64,000 nt of DNA from Ceratopteris richardii (Eukaryota > Streptophyta > Polypodiopsida > Polypodiales > Pteridaceae). Under the pieces are notes generated by a model. It saw only the letters and a list, made by a program, of their open reading frames with translations. It searched no databases and had not been told where the DNA came from. Shown piece by piece: positions 41,658 through 52,349 of this stretch; the first letter of the stretch is position 1, and every line of letters starts with the position of its first letter. Location: the NCBI GenBank assembly GCA_020310875.1, contig CM035415.1, positions 124,001-188,000 of the forward strand. The letters are read 5' to 3'. The translations under genes were made by a program, and so were the position numbers.

Positions 41658-41964
41658 GTCGATGCGTGGTATCGAATCTCACTTGATAAGTCCTTATTTT
41701 CATATCTGATTTTTATCTACTGCCAAATCTTCTTGAAAAGATGATGTTGTTGGAGCAACTCGATGCCTGGCATCGAATTCCAGTTTATGAGTCATATTGT
41801 GAGTGTGCATGAAATCACCTATAGTTTTGGTGTCCAAAAGATCAAGACTTTATGCGGGAAGTCGATGCCTGGCATTGAATCCCTGCTGGAAAGTGGCCAA
41901 AAACATCCCAAGTCGATGCCCGGCATCGAATTCTTGTTGCAAGTCGATGCTAGGCATCGAATTC
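41658..41964 (+). repeat. Five palindromic motifs inside the Copia LTR
   Basis: Copies begin near 41658, 41759, 41861, 41912 and 41943. The shared form is GTCGATGCCTGGCATCGAAT, a dyad with arms TCGATGCC and GGCATCGA. Spacings are about 101, 102, 51 and 31 bp. The same five are present in the other three Copia LTRs. Function is unknown; they could be protein-binding sites or RNA hairpins. Confidence 0.85.
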
Positions 41965-42334
41965 TAATTTTAAACAGGCGCTCTTACTAAAACAGGTAAA
42001 ATTTCCAGTTTTGGAAGGTCATACAGGGTTATCTTGTGAGAGCCATAACTTGAGTTCTAGAGGTCCGTTTGATGCATATGATAGCTTGTTGTAAAGCTCT
42101 ACTCTTCTAGTTTTAGCCTATAAAGTTTCATGGAGAAATAATACTTGAGATAGGAGAAATTAGCAAAATACTGAAGGTATGTCATTTCAGTGACTAGGAA
42201 TTTCTCTAGAAGCAAAGTTCTCACTTTAGGCTATCATTTCTCAAAGTTTGGAGTGGCAATGAGTTAATGGTGACCATAGAGGTGTTCTAGTGTCACCTTA
42301 ATTCATTTCTTGTGGTGTTTCATACATCAACAAG

Positions 42335-42346
42335 TGGTATCAGAGC
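42335..42346 (+). other. Primer binding site of Copia element A
   Basis: TGGTATCAGAGC starts 2 nt after the 5' LTR. This is the standard initiator-tRNA-Met primer site of plant Copia elements. Confidence 0.92.
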
Positions 42347-42543
42347 AGAAAGATTCTCGAGAGCAGAAGACGACAAAGGTACGAGAAGTTTTGTAAAGTT
42401 TTCCATCAAAGTTTGAAAGGTGAAGCATTTGAAGACACAAGGCATCAAAAGGTTACTTCAAAAGTATCCTCATACACAAAGAACTTCAAAAGGTATTATC
42501 CTTTTTCCTTTAAGCTCACAGGTTGCAGTAGAAGAAAAGAACT

Positions 42544-43243
42544 ATGGCAGATCATATCTCCATTGACAAACTGGACAGAGATAATTACCCCGCATGGGTA
42601 ATGAGAATGGAAGCATTACTTATGAGTAAGGATCTCATGGTATATGTAATAGGTGAAGAAGAGAAGCCAGTATTTGAAGATGAAAGCCGACCAAAGAAAG
42701 AGGAACTTGATGCTTTAAAGCATTGGCAGAAGAAGGATGCAAGTGCAATGGCATATATTTACAATACAATCTCTGATCATTTGCTACCACACATCAGAGG
42801 ATTGGAATCATCTGAAGATATATGGAATGCATTGGAGTATCATTTCCAAAGCACTACTAAAGCACGGAAAGCAAGTCTATGGTCAGAGTTTACAACATTC
42901 AAGAAGAGGCCAAGTCAAACCATTAGTGATTATGTCACTAAGATGAAGGATCTAGCAGATAGTCTTGGATCCATAGATGAAGATGTTGAAGATCACAGAT
43001 TGATTGCTCAATTACTTGCAGGTTTGAGAGGGGATGAAAGGTGGAAACCTTTTGTCTTATCAACAGAACTTTCATTAAATCATTATGTTCCAGATTTGAA
43101 CTAGTTGCTTGGTTTGATGCTCACATATGAGCAAGACTTGAAGGGAGATGGAGATAAAGGACAAAGTTCTGCAATGTACATGAAGAACAAGAAGAAAGGA
43201 GATAAAGGTAAAGCAAAGGATGAAGAGGAGTCTAGTTCTCAAG
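42544..43243 (+). pseudogene. Gag 5' part of Copia element A
   Basis: It starts MADHISIDKLDRDNYPAWV, a typical Copia Gag start, and runs to the LTR of element B. It contains the UBN2-like Gag domain (WNALEYHFQSTTKARKASLW, ISDYVTKMKDLADSLGSI). It is nearly identical to the Gag of element B and is interrupted by the insertion of B. Confidence 0.88.
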
Positions 43244-44331
43244 TGTTGGAGAAACACTCACTAATTGGACATATATTTGAAGGTCAAATCTTAGGAAAAA
43301 AACACCATGCCTATGTGAAGGGACAAATTCACAAATGTATTATACTTGTAAAGTTAGTTCACTTTAGTTCTAGAAGTTTTTTAAAAGTTACGGGAATGAG
43401 AAAGTCTATATAAGTTAGTTAGTATTAACTGACGCAGAGAGAAGAAGAAGGAGGAAGACAATGAGAAAGTGAGAAGAACTCATTTTTTTATGACTGAGTA
43501 TAGTCGGGCTTCTCTGAGCGAGAAAGTACTTGTAAGCTTCTGAGTTTTCATAGTTATGACAAGAACTAGTTAAAGTTCTGTGTATAAGTCTTCTTCCTCC
43601 ATCTCCAGTGTTTGTCTTCTGTGTAATGATTTGAAAGGTTGAAGTTTTCCAAGCAAGTCGATGCGTGGCATCGAATCTCACTTGATAAGTCCTTATCTTC
43701 ATATCTGATTTTTATCTACTGCCAAATCTTCTTGAAAAGATGATGTTGTTGGAGCAACTCGATGCCTGGCATCGAATTCCAGTTGATAAGTCATATTGTA
43801 AGTGTGCATGAAATCACCTATAGTTTTGGTGTCCAAAAGATCAAGACTTTATGCGGGAAGTCGATGCCTGGCATCGAATCCCTGCTGAAAAGTGGCCAAA
43901 AACATCCCAAGTCGATGCCCGGCATCGAATTCTCGTTGCAAGTCGATGCTAGGCATCGAATTCTAATTTTAAACAGGCGCTCTTACTAAAACAGGTAAAA
44001 TTTCTAGTTTTGGAAGCTCATACAGGGTCATCTTGTGAGAGCCATAACTTGAGTTCTAGAGATCCGTTTGATGCATATGATAGCTTGTTGGAAAGCTCTA
44101 CTCTTCTAGTTTTAGTTTATAAAGTGTCATGGAGAAATAATACTTAAGCTAAGAGAAATTAGCAAAATACTGAAGGTATGTCATTTCAGTGACTAGGAAT
44201 TTCTGTAGAAGCAAAGTTCTCACTTTAGGCTATCATTTCTCAAAGTTTGGAGTGACAATGAGTTAATGGTGACCATAGAGGTGTTCTAGTGTCACCTTAA
44301 TTCATTTCTTGTGGTGTTTCATACATCAACA
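43244..44331 (+). repeat. 5' LTR of Copia element B
   Basis: This 1,088-bp LTR has TG...CA ends and carries the five palindromic motifs and the GCTTGTTGGAAAGCTC segment (near 44083). Confidence 0.94.
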
Positions 44332-44333
44332 AG

Positions 44334-44345
44334 TGGTATCAGAGC
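44334..44345 (+). other. Primer binding site of Copia element B
   Basis: TGGTATCAGAGC follows the 5' LTR, the same initiator-tRNA-Met type as in element A. Confidence 0.92.
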
Positions 44346-44542
44346 AGAAAGATTCTCGAGAGCAGAAGGCGACAAAGGTACGAGAAGTTTTGTAAAGTTT
44401 TCCATTAAAGTTTGAAAGGTGAAGCATTTGAAGACACAAGTCATCAAAAGGTTACTTCAAAAGTATCCTCATACACAAAGAACTTCAAAAGGTATTATCC
44501 TTTATCCTTTAAGCTCACAGGTTGCAGTAGAAGGAAAGAACT

Positions 44543-46330
44543 ATGGCAGATCATATTTCCATTGACAAACTGGACAGAGATAATTACCCCGCATGGGTAA
44601 TGAGAATGGAAGCCTTACTTATGAGTAAGGATCTCATGATATATGTTACAGGTGAAGAAGAGAAGCCAGTATTCGAAGATGAAAGCCGACCAAAGAAAGA
44701 GGAACTTGATGCTTTAAAGCATTGGCAGAAGAAGGATGCAAGTGCAAAAGCATATATCTACAATACAATCTCTGATCATTTGCTACCACACATCAGAGGA
44801 TTGGAATCATCTGAAGATATATGGAATGCATTGGAGTATCATTTCCAAAGTACTACTAAAGCACGGAAAGCAAGTCTATGGTCAGAGTTTACAACATTCA
44901 AGAAGAAGCCAAGTCAAACCATTAGTGATTATGTCACTAAGATGAAGGATCTTGCAGATAGTCTTGGATCCATAGATGAAGATGTTGAAGATCACAGATT
45001 GATTGCTCAGCTACTTGCAGGTTTGAGAGGGGATGAAAGGTGGAAACCTTTTGTCTTATCAACAGAACTTTCATTAAATCATTATGTTCCAGATTTGAAC
45101 CAGTTGCTTGGTTTGATGCTCACATATGAGCAAGACTTGAAGGGAGATGGAGATAAAGGACAAAGTTCTGCAATGTACATGAAGAACAAGAAGAAAGGAG
45201 ATAAAGGTAAAGCAAAGGATGAAGAGGAGTCTAGTTCTCAAGCTTATTATGCAAGAGGTAAAGGCACTGGTAGAGGAAGAGCAAGAGGTTTTGGAAGAGG
45301 AAGAGGTAATCAAAATAACAACAAAAAGGCTTGCTGGATCTGTGGATTGAGTAATCATTTGGCTCATGACTGTTGGCACAACCAACAAGGATCAAACCAG
45401 AATCAAAACAACAATAGCAGAGGCCGAGGTGGAAGATATCAAAGTAATTTTCAAAGAGGTAGACAAAGTCAAAGAGGAGGCTATGGTAGAGGTGGAGGAA
45501 GAAGTTGGGGACAGAATCAATCCTACAACACCACCTACTACAATTATGCAAATGACACACAGAATGAAAGTCATACATCATTGATGATGAATTCAATCAG
45601 CACATTAGATAAAGAAGATCTAAAGGTATTTTACATTGACTCCAGATGTTCTAATCATTTGTCAGGAAACATAGAATTGATGTCAGAATTGGAAAAAGGC
45701 ATTTCTAGTCACACAGTTCAAACTGGTGATAATACAAGACATAGTGTACATTCAATTGGAAAAGTGAAATGCAAGAGTGGAGCAGATTTGCTAACCAATG
45801 TTTTGTATGTTCCTACAATACCTAAAAACTTGATTAGTGTGGGACAGATAGTTGAAAAAGGTTTTCAAGTCAGGTTTACAAATGAAGGAGTATTTGTGGA
45901 AGATCCAGAGAATGGATATAATCAGATTGTCTCTGGTAAGAAAGAAGGTAGACTCTTTACTTTAAGAGTGCAAGGAAACATTGGTCAAGCTTTGCTCACA
46001 CATGGTGAAGCAGTGATTACAGAACTTGATCTCTGGCATAAGAGATTAGGTCATTTCAATGAAAGAGGAATTAAAGCTATGGTTGCTAATCAGTCTGTAC
46101 TAGGATTACCAAATGTGCAAAGTCAACATATGGTTTATAAATGTGAAGCATGTCAAATGGGTAAAGCACACAGGTTACCATTTCAAAAGAAAGGTTTCAA
46201 ACATGATGGAGTACTTGAGCTCATTCATACAGATGTATGGGGACCAACAAAAGAAGGATCTATCAGTGGCTCAAGGTATTATGTTCTTTTTATTGATGAT
46301 GCTACAAGATGGATTCATTATATGTTTTGA
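44543..46330 (+). CDS. Gag, protease and integrase N-terminus of Copia element B
   Basis: In this 595-residue ORF, the Gag domain covers about 1-210. A glycine/arginine-rich region surrounds one zinc knuckle (CWICGLSNHLAHDC at about 263) with the usual C-x2-C-x4-H-x4-C spacing. The protease region is at about 360-450 (IDSRCSNHLSGN, TIPKNLISVGQI). The integrase zinc domain is at about 496-540 (LWHKRLGHFNERG, CEACQMGK), followed by the start of the integrase core (HTDVWGP at about 562). Order and sizes are those of plant Copia polyproteins. Confidence 0.9.
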   Translation: MADHISIDKLDRDNYPAWVMRMEALLMSKDLMIYVTGEEEKPVFEDESRPKKEELDALKHWQKKDASAKAYIYNTISDHLLPHIRGLESSEDIWNALEYHFQSTTKARKASLWSEFTTFKKKPSQTISDYVTKMKDLADSLGSIDEDVEDHRLIAQLLAGLRGDERWKPFVLSTELSLNHYVPDLNQLLGLMLTYEQDLKGDGDKGQSSAMYMKNKKKGDKGKAKDEEESSSQAYYARGKGTGRGRARGFGRGRGNQNNNKKACWICGLSNHLAHDCWHNQQGSNQNQNNNSRGRGGRYQSNFQRGRQSQRGGYGRGGGRSWGQNQSYNTTYYNYANDTQNESHTSLMMNSISTLDKEDLKVFYIDSRCSNHLSGNIELMSELEKGISSHTVQTGDNTRHSVHSIGKVKCKSGADLLTNVLYVPTIPKNLISVGQIVEKGFQVRFTNEGVFVEDPENGYNQIVSGKKEGRLFTLRVQGNIGQALLTHGEAVITELDLWHKRLGHFNERGIKAMVANQSVLGLPNVQSQHMVYKCEACQMGKAHRLPFQKKGFKHDGVLELIHTDVWGPTKEGSISGSRYYVLFIDDATRWIHYMF

Positions 46331-47160
46331 AGGAAAGATCAGAAGTGTTTAGAGCTTTCAAGCATTTTCATGCATATGCAGAGAGAGTAACAGGTCAAAA
46401 GCTTAAAAGACTGAGGTCTGATGGAGGGGGAGAATACTTCTCCCAAGAGTTCAATGATTATCTTTGGAATGCAGGTATTAAGAGAGAAATAACTTGCAGG
46501 TATACACCACAACAAAATGGTGTAGCAGAAAGAAGGAACAGGACTTTGGTTGAGTTTGCTAGAGCTATGCTAAAGGAGAAGAACTGTCCAAATTATCTTT
46601 GGGCTGAGGCTGTAAATACAGCTACATATCTTGTGAATAGATTACCATGTGCAGCTCTGAATGGAATGACTCCATATGAAGCTTGGTGGGGTAAGAAACC
46701 AACACTAGCTCATTGTAGAGTGTTTGGATCAATTGCATATGCTTATGTGCCATCACAACTTAGGCATAAACTTGAACCAAAGGCAGAAAAATATGTGTTC
46801 ATTGGTTATGATGAAAAGCAGATGGGTTACAGGTTGTGGAATCCTCTAACAAAACAATTTATTGTTTCTAGAGATGTTACATTTGATGAACAGAAAAGTT
46901 GGTATGCAGATCAAAGTCATACAGCTGAAGAATTTGAAGAAGAGGTAAGAAGATGTGAGAAAGGAAAATCAATTGTGCAGGTAGATAGAGATGAAGACTA
47001 TATGCAAGCAAGTACATCCACAAGTGGATTAACAAGAAGAAATGAAGAAGCTCCTATATTTGATGAAGAAGTCCAGACACATATGAAGAATGTGAACCAA
47101 GAAGGTCAAGCAGGACTAGAAGACAACCAGAAAGGTATTCTTATGATACTTCTTACATAA
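46309..47160 (+). CDS. Integrase core and C-terminus of Copia element B
   Basis: It encodes the rest of the integrase core (LRSDGGGEYFSQEFNDYLWN, TPQQNGVAERRNRTLVE) and the GKKPTLAHCRVFGSIAYAYV region, followed by the variable linker before reverse transcriptase. It is the normal Copia order. Confidence 0.88.
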   Translation: MDSLYVLKERSEVFRAFKHFHAYAERVTGQKLKRLRSDGGGEYFSQEFNDYLWNAGIKREITCRYTPQQNGVAERRNRTLVEFARAMLKEKNCPNYLWAEAVNTATYLVNRLPCAALNGMTPYEAWWGKKPTLAHCRVFGSIAYAYVPSQLRHKLEPKAEKYVFIGYDEKQMGYRLWNPLTKQFIVSRDVTFDEQKSWYADQSHTAEEFEEEVRRCEKGKSIVQVDRDEDYMQASTSTSGLTRRNEEAPIFDEEVQTHMKNVNQEGQAGLEDNQKGILMILLT

Positions 47161-47180
47161 CTCAGAAGAACTATGCATAT

Positions 47181-48731
47181 ATGGTGAAAGATGATGAAGA
47201 ACCTCAGAACTATGATGAAGCTAAAGGTAAGAAGCAATGGGAAGAAGCAATGAAGGAAGAGTTCAATGCACTGGAGGAGAACAAGACATGGGAACTTGTT
47301 CCTAAACCAAATGGTAAGAAAGTAATTGGAAATAAATGGGTTTATAAAGTGAAGAAGCTTGCAGATGGAAGTATAGCCAGATACAAAGCTAGATTGGTGG
47401 TGAAAGGCTATGCCCAGACCTATGGCATAGATTATGATGAGACATTCAGTCTCGTAGCTAAGATGTCAACTATAAGGACAATCATTGCTATTGCAGCTTC
47501 AAAAGGATGGACCCTAAGTCAATTGGATATAAAGAATGCGTTCTTGAATGGATACATATCAGATGAGGTATACATGGAACAACCTCAAGGGTTTATAGAT
47601 TCTAGGTATCCAAATTTTGTTTGCAGGTTGAGAAGAGCATTGTATGGATTGAAGCAAGCTCCAAGAGCTTGGAACTATAGACTGGTGAAGTATCTCAATG
47701 ATCTTGGATATCAAAGTTCAAAAGCAGATTCAAGTCTACTTATCAAAAGAACAGAGGAAGGTACAATCTACATTTGTATTTATGTAGATGACATTATAAT
47801 CACAGGTACTTCAGATGAAGGAATCAAGGAGGTAAAGAGATTGCTTGAAAAAGAATTCAAGATCAGTGACCTAGGAAAGTTATCATACTTTCTTGGAATG
47901 GAAGTTACTTATACAGATCATGGCATATATGTGTCACAAGAAAGGTATCTTCTGAACTTGTTGAAGAAGTTTGATATGGAAAATTGCAGAGAAGCTTCAA
48001 CTCCACTTGAAGTTAATCACAAGCTCAGTAAATATGATGGTGCAGACTACAAAGATATGAGGAAGTATCAATCTCTTGTGGGTAGTTTGATTTATGCTAC
48101 ACTAACAAGACCTGATCTTAGTTATGCAGTGGGAGTTTTGTCACAATTCATGCATTGTCCAAAGGACCCACATTGGATTGCAGGTCAAAGAGTTCTCAGA
48201 TATATCAAAGGAACTATAAAGGAAGGATTATATTATCCTTTTACATCAGATTTGAAGTTGAGAGCCTATAGTGATTCAGATTCGGCAGGTAACCAGGATG
48301 ACAGAAGATCAACTCATGGTTACATGATATACATTGGTGATAAGCTTGTAAGTTGGTGCTCAAAGAAACAACATACAGTAGCATTATCATCAACTGAAGC
48401 AGAGTACAAAGGACTTGTGGAAGCAGCTAAGGAAGTCATATGGATGCAGACATTGTTCAAGAGCTTAGGCATTGATCAAGGTACACCTACAATACATGGA
48501 GATAATATGAGTTCACTTTATCTTGCAGCAAATCCAGTATTTCATGCAAGGACAAAGCACATAGAGATACAGTATCATTTTCTCAGAGAAAAGGTAATGG
48601 AGAAGGAGATTGAAGTGGAGTACATTTCTACTAAAGATCAGTTAGCAGACATAATGACAAAGAGCTTGGATGGTGTGAAGACCAACAGATTCAAAAGCAT
48701 GGCAGGAGTAAAAGAAAAGAAGAAGATATGA
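47181..48731 (+). CDS. Reverse transcriptase and RNase H of Copia element B
   Basis: In this 516-residue ORF, reverse transcriptase starts near residue 10 (WEEAMKEEFNALEENKTWEL). It has the Copia signatures KARLVVKGYAQ, LDIKNAFLNG, YGLKQAPRAW and the catalytic YVDDIIITG at about 200. RNase H follows (AYSDSDSAGNQDDRRSTHGY at about 363, ALSSTEAEYKGL, then TKHIEIQYHFLREKV). Its end lies shortly before the polypurine tract. The lineage within Copia is not resolved by eye. Confidence 0.92.
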   Translation: MVKDDEEPQNYDEAKGKKQWEEAMKEEFNALEENKTWELVPKPNGKKVIGNKWVYKVKKLADGSIARYKARLVVKGYAQTYGIDYDETFSLVAKMSTIRTIIAIAASKGWTLSQLDIKNAFLNGYISDEVYMEQPQGFIDSRYPNFVCRLRRALYGLKQAPRAWNYRLVKYLNDLGYQSSKADSSLLIKRTEEGTIYICIYVDDIIITGTSDEGIKEVKRLLEKEFKISDLGKLSYFLGMEVTYTDHGIYVSQERYLLNLLKKFDMENCREASTPLEVNHKLSKYDGADYKDMRKYQSLVGSLIYATLTRPDLSYAVGVLSQFMHCPKDPHWIAGQRVLRYIKGTIKEGLYYPFTSDLKLRAYSDSDSAGNQDDRRSTHGYMIYIGDKLVSWCSKKQHTVALSSTEAEYKGLVEAAKEVIWMQTLFKSLGIDQGTPTIHGDNMSSLYLAANPVFHARTKHIEIQYHFLREKVMEKEIEVEYISTKDQLADIMTKSLDGVKTNRFKSMAGVKEKKKI

Positions 48732-48758
48732 AGAAACAGGGAATGTCAATTAGTGATT

Positions 48759-48768
48759 GAGGGGGAGC
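48759..48768 (+). other. Polypurine tract of Copia element B
   Basis: GAGGGGGAGC lies immediately before the LTR start TGTTGGAG at 48769. The same tract is found before the outer LTR at 52340-52349. Confidence 0.88.
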
Positions 48769-49821
48769 TGTTGGAGAAACACTCACTAATTGGACATATA
48801 TTTGAAGGTCAAATCTTAGGAAGAAAACACCATGCCTATGTGAAGGGACAAATTCACAAATGTATTATACTTGTAAAGTTAGTTCACTTTAGTTCTAGAA
48901 GTTTTTTAAAAGTTACGGGAATGAGAAAGTCTATATAAGTTAGTTAGTATTAACTGACGTAGAGAGAAGAAGAAGGAGGAAGACAATGAGAAAGTGAGAA
49001 GAACTCATTTTTGTATGACTGAGTATAGTCGGGCTTCTCTGAGCGAGAAAGTACTTGTAAGCTTCTGAGTTTTCATAGTTATGACAAGAACTAGTTAAAG
49101 TTCTGTGTATAAGTCTTCTTCCTCCATCTCCAGTGTTTGTCTTCTGTGTAATGATTTGAAAGGTTGAAGTTTTCCAAGCAAGTCGATGTGTGGCATCAAA
49201 TCTCACTTGATAAGTCCTTATCTTCATATCTGATTTTTATCTACTGCCAAATCTTCTTGAAAAGATGATGTTGTTGGAGCAACTCGATGCCTGGCATCGA
49301 ATTCCAGTTGATAAGTCATATTGTAAGTGTGCATGAAATCACCTATAGTTTTGGTGTCCAAAAGATCAAGACTTTATGCGGGAAGTCGATGCCTGGCATC
49401 GAATCCCTGCTGAAAAGTGGCCAAAAACATCCCAAGTCGATGCCCGGCATTGAATTCTCGTTGCAAGTCGATGCTAGGCATCGAATTCTAATTTTAAACA
49501 GACGCTCTTACTAAAACAGGTAAAATTTCTAGTTTTGGAAGCTCATACAGGGTCATCTTGTGAGAGCCATAACTTGAGTTCTAGAGATCCGTTTGATGCA
49601 TATGATAGCTTGTTGGAAAGCTCTACTCTTCTAGTTTTAGCCTATAAAGTTTCATGGAGAAATAATACTTGAGCTAAGAGAAATTAGCAAAATACTGAAG
49701 GTATGTCATTTCAGTGACTAGGAATTTGTGTAGAAGCAAAGTTCTCACTTTAGGCTATCATTTCTCAAATTTTGGAGTGACAATGAGTTAATGGTGACCA
49801 TAGAGGTGTTCTAGTGTCACC
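48769..49821 (+). repeat. 3' LTR of Copia element B
   Basis: It pairs with 43244-44331 by shared diagnostic bases. It meets sequence of element A at about 49821 with a three-base overlap (ACC) between the two parents. The palindromic motifs and the GCTTGTTGGAAAGCTC segment (near 49608) are present. Confidence 0.9.
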
Positions 49822-52312
49822 AACAAAAGAAGGATCTATCACTGGCTCAAGATATTATGTTCTTTTCATTGATGATGCTACAAGATGGATAACATTATAT
49901 GTTTTGAAGGAAAGATCAGAAGTGTTTGGAGCTTTCAAGCATTTTCATGCATATGCAGAGAGAGTCACAGGTCAAAAGCTTAAAAGACTGAGGTCTGATG
50001 GAGGGGGAGAATACTTCTCCCAAGAGTTCAATGATTATCTTTGGAATGCAGGTATTAAGAGAGAAATAACTTGCAGATATACACCACAACAAAATGGTGT
50101 AGCAGAAAGAAGGAATAGGACTTTGGTTGAGTTTGCTAGAGCTATGCTAAAGGAGAAGAATTGTCCAAATTATATTTGGGCTGAAGCTGTAAATACAGCT
50201 ACATATCTTGTGAATAGATTACCATGTGCAGCTCTCAATGGTATGACTCCATATGAAGCTTGGTGGGGTAAGAAACCAACACTAGATCATTGTAGAGTGT
50301 TTGGATCAATTGCATATGCTTATGTGCCATCACAGCTTAGGCATAAACTTGAACCAAAGGCAGAAAAATATGTGTTCATTGGTTATGATGAAAAGTAGAT
50401 GGGTTACAGGTTGTGGAATCCTTTAACAAAACAATTTATTGTTTCTAGAGATGTTACATTTGATGAACAGAAAAGTTGGTATGCAGATCAAAGTCATACA
50501 GCTGAAGAATTTGAAGAAGAGGTAAGAAGATGTGAGAAAGGAAAATCAATTGTGCAGGTAAATAGAGATGAAGACTATATGCAAGCAAGTACATCCACAA
50601 GTGGATTAACAAGAAGAAATGAAGAAGCTCCTATATTTGATGAAGAAGTGTATCCAGACACATATGAAGAATGTGAACCAAGAAGGTCAAGCAGGACTAG
50701 AAGACAACCAGAAAGGTATTCTTATGATACTTCTTACATAACTCAGAAGAACTATGCATATATGGTCAAAGATGATGAAGAACCTCAGAACTATGATGAA
50801 GCTAAAGGTAAGAAGCAATGGGAAGAAGCAATGAAGGAAGAGTTCAATGCACTGGAGGAGAACAAGACATGGGAACTTATTCCTAAACCAAATGGTAAGA
50901 AAGTTATTGGAAATAAATGGGTTTATAAAGTGAAGAAGCTCGCAGATGGAAGTATAGCCAGATACAAAGCTAGATTGGTGGTGAAAGGCTATGCCCAAAC
51001 CTATGGCATAGATTATGATGAAACATTCAGTCCCGTAGCTAAGATGTCAACTATAAGGACAATCATTGCTATTGCAGCTTCAAAAGGATGGACTCTAAGT
51101 CAATTGGATATAAAAAATGCATTCTTGAATGGATACATATCAGATGAGGTATACATGGAACAACCTCAAGGGTTTATAGATTCCAGGTATCCAAATTTTG
51201 TTTGCAGGTTGAGAAGAGCATTGTATGGATTGAAGCAAGCTCCAAGAGCTTGGAACTATAGACTGGTGAAGTATCTCAATGATCTTGGATATCAAAGTTC
51301 AAAAGCAGACCCAAGTCTACTTATCAGAAGAACAGAGGAAGGTACAATCTACATTTGTATTTATGTAGATGACATTATAATCACAGGTACTTCAGATGAA
51401 GGAATCAAGGAGGTGAAGAGATTGCTTGAAAAAGAATTCAAGATCAGTGACCTAGGAAAGTTATCATACTTTCTTGGAATGGAAGTTACTTATACAGATC
51501 ATGGCATATATGTGTCACAAGAAAGGTATCTTCTGAACTTGTTGAAGAAGTTTGATATGGAAAATTGTAGAGAAGCTTCAACTCCACTTGAAGTTAATCA
51601 CAAGCTCAGTAAATATGATGGTGCAGAATACAAAGATATGAGGAAGTATCAATCTCTTGTGGGTAGTTTGATTTATGCTACACTAACAAGACCTGATCTT
51701 AGTTATGCAGTGGGAGTTTTGTCACAATTCATGCATTGTCCAAAGGACCCACATTGGATTGCAGGTCAAAGAGTTCTCAGATATATCAAAGGAACTATAA
51801 AGGAAGGATTATATTATCCTTTTTCATCAGATTTGAAGTTGAGAGCCTATAGTGATTCAGATTGGGCAGGTAACCAAGATGACAGAAGATCAACTCATGG
51901 TTACATGATATACATTGGTGATAAGCTTGTAAGTTGGTGTTCAAAGAAACAACATACAGTAGCATTATCATCAACTGAAGCAGAGTACAAAGGACTTGTG
52001 GAAGCAGCTAAGGAAGTCATATGGATGCAGACATTGTTCAAGAGCTTAGGCATTGATCAAGGTACACCTACAATTCTTGGAGATAATATGAGTTCACTTT
52101 ATCTTGCAGCAAATCCAGTATTTCATGCAAGGACAAAGCACATAGAGATACAGTATCATTTTCTCAGAGAAAAGGTAATGGAGAAAGAGATTGAAGTGGA
52201 ATACATTTCTACTAAAGATCAGTTAGCAGACATAATGACAAAGAGCTTGGATGGTGTGAAGACCAGTAGATTCAAAAGCATGGCAGGAGTAAAAGAAAAG
52301 AAGAAGATATGA
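49822..52312 (+). pseudogene. Integrase, reverse transcriptase and RNase H of Copia element A
   Basis: This is the 3' coding part of the outer element. It has integrase core (LRSDGGGEYFSQEFNDYLWN), the GKKPTLDHCRVFG region, reverse transcriptase (YGLKQAPRAW, YVDDIIITG) and RNase H (SDWAGNQDDRRSTHGY). It is nearly identical to element B over its whole length, so the two elements are close sisters. It belongs to a broken element. Confidence 0.9.
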
Positions 52313-52339
52313 AGAAACAGGGAATGTCAATTAGTGATT

Positions 52340-52349
52340 GAGGGGGAGC
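52340..52349 (+). other. Polypurine tract of Copia element A
   Basis: GAGGGGGAGC directly precedes the 3' LTR at 52350. Confidence 0.88.

Larger units (their letters stand above)
41246..42332 (+). repeat. 5' LTR of Copia element A
   Basis: It runs TGTTGGAGAA to CATCAACA. It contains a TATA-like TCTATATAAG (41406-41415), five copies of a palindromic motif around TCGATGCCTGGCATCGA, and a segment with CATAACTT, GTCCGTTT and GCTTGTTG that resembles the Ty3 leader block. Confidence 0.94.
43244..49821 (+). mobile_element. Copia-type LTR retrotransposon, inner element B
   Basis: It is inserted in the gag of element A. Its LTRs (43244-44331 and 48769-49821) share words not found in the outer pair, such as GAGAAACACTCACTAATTGG and AATGTATTATACTTG. 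They differ from each other at a similar rate to the outer pair. It has primer site, gag, protease, integrase, reverse transcriptase, RNase H and polypurine tract. The right side of the nest has been rearranged, so the right LTR meets integrase coding sequence of element A and no right target duplication is left. Coding parts show about two breaks. Confidence 0.9.

Noticed and set aside
41416-41703. 95-residue - strand ORF repeated in all four Copia LTRs, with a hydrophobic stretch
   Set aside because: It is antisense to the LTR and overlaps promoter and R/U5 sequence. Its conservation is explained by the LTR itself. The same holds for the 75-residue + strand ORF starting at 41763.
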